Source: Bacteroidota bacterium (GTDB lineage Bacteria > Bacteroidota > Bacteroidia > UKL13-3). From it: a stretch of DNA of 6,720 bases. The translations under genes and the position numbers were made by a program. The DNA lies in contig RGVD01000142.1 in assembly GCA_010027395.1 (NCBI GenBank), forward strand, positions 1 through 6,720, given 5' to 3'. Below the pieces are notes generated by a model, which did not search any database, was not told where the DNA came from, and was given only the letters and a program-made list of their open reading frames with translations. Of this stretch, positions 6,367 to 6,720 are shown in pieces (position 1 is the first letter of the stretch; every line of letters starts with the position of its first letter).

Positions 6367-6720
6367 TTAATTAATCACACCCCTTGTATCCACCATCGCT
6401 TTTGCTTTGGAGGCAATGCCGTGATAATCCAATCCACTGTGATCCGTCACCACTACGACGGCGTGGCATTGCTTTAGCAAATCATCGGTCAGCGGGGTGC
6501 TGTAAAGGGGTAAATCTGGAATTTCTGTATGTCCATCATCGGCAATTGCCGGGCAATACGGATCGTGGTAGAGAACCTCCGCACCACGCTCCTGCAGGAT
6601 GCGGATAATATCCAGGGCGGGCGATTCCCGCAGGTCGTCAATGTCCTTCTTGTACGCGATGCCCAGGATCAATATGCGGGATCCCTTGAGAGACAAGCCC
6701 TGTTCGTTGAGGGCCAGAGC
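6367..6720 (-). CDS. UDP-N-acetylglucosamine 6-dehydrogenase-type (WbpA/TviB-like) nucleotide-sugar dehydrogenase, C-terminal part
   Basis: Only the last 117 residues are visible; the frame stays open to the window edge, so the start and the NAD-binding and catalytic domains lie outside. What remains is the C-terminal UDP-sugar-binding domain of the UDP-glucose/GDP-mannose dehydrogenase family. Visible motifs, numbered within the fragment, are GIAYKKDIDDLRESP at 20-34, YHDPY at 51-55, TDHSGLDY at 92-99 and DTRG at 111-114 near the end. The pattern recalls WbpA and TviB, which oxidise C6 of UDP-GlcNAc with two NAD+ to give UDP-GlcNAcA in the cytoplasm; other UDP-hexose dehydrogenases cannot be excluded from this domain alone. 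The gene ends with TAA and is about 54% G+C, clearly richer than everything downstream. It probably supplies an acidic amino sugar to the polymer. A TTG at 6696 is internal, not the start. Confidence 0.9.
   Translation of the reverse strand, partial: ALALNEQGLSLKGSRILILGIAYKKDIDDLRESPALDIIRILQERGAEVLYHDPYCPAIADDGHTEIPDLPLYSTPLTDDLLKQCHAVVVVTDHSGLDYHGIASKAKAMVDTRGVIN

Noticed and set aside
6384..6608. Plus-strand open frame of 74 codons
   Set aside because: It is antisense to the dehydrogenase C-terminal domain; its Arg, Pro and His content reflects the reversed G+C-rich gene.

Overview
The window is part of a surface-polysaccharide locus (O-antigen, capsule or similar heteropolysaccharide made by the Wzx/Wzy route). 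All recognisable genes lie on the minus strand, so transcription runs right to left. A flippase and polymerase next to glycosyltransferases and a sugar-nucleotide dehydrogenase suggest a Gram-negative bacterium, probably a proteobacterium. Nothing in the window fixes the genus.

In transcription order: (1) 6720-6367, the last 117 residues of a UDP-GlcNAc-type 6-dehydrogenase, which makes a hexosaminuronic acid precursor; its 5' end is outside the window. (2) 6366-6071, a 296-bp spacer. Its first part still has host-like base composition, and it then changes sharply to A+T-rich DNA beside an 11-bp inverted repeat. (3) 6070-4739, the flippase Wzx. (4) 4715-3486, a GT4 glycosyltransferase with an EX7E motif. 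(5) 3485-2259, a Wzy-type O-antigen polymerase. (6) 2262-1648, a left-handed beta-helix O-acetyltransferase. (7) 1643-450, a second GT4-like glycosyltransferase. (8) 449-1, an A+T-rich spacer with hairpins and no convincing gene.

The five genes from wzx to the last glycosyltransferase are packed as one operon, with gaps of 23, 0, -4 and 4 bases. Together they would add sugars to a lipid-linked repeat unit, O-acetylate it, flip it across the inner membrane and polymerise it. The initiating sugar-phosphate transferase, the chain-length regulator (Wzz) and other precursor enzymes are not in the window.

G+C is about 54% by hand count over 6421-6720, about 45-50% over 6241-6360 and about 28-30% over 6121-6240; much of the cluster is near one third or lower. 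This is the usual picture of a horizontally exchanged serotype cassette beside a more conserved flank. I see no CRISPR array, tRNA, rRNA, complete insertion sequence or defence system, and no evidence of a wholly new kind of system. The new content is most likely the particular sugar structure this cassette encodes, plus the junction at 6196-6366.
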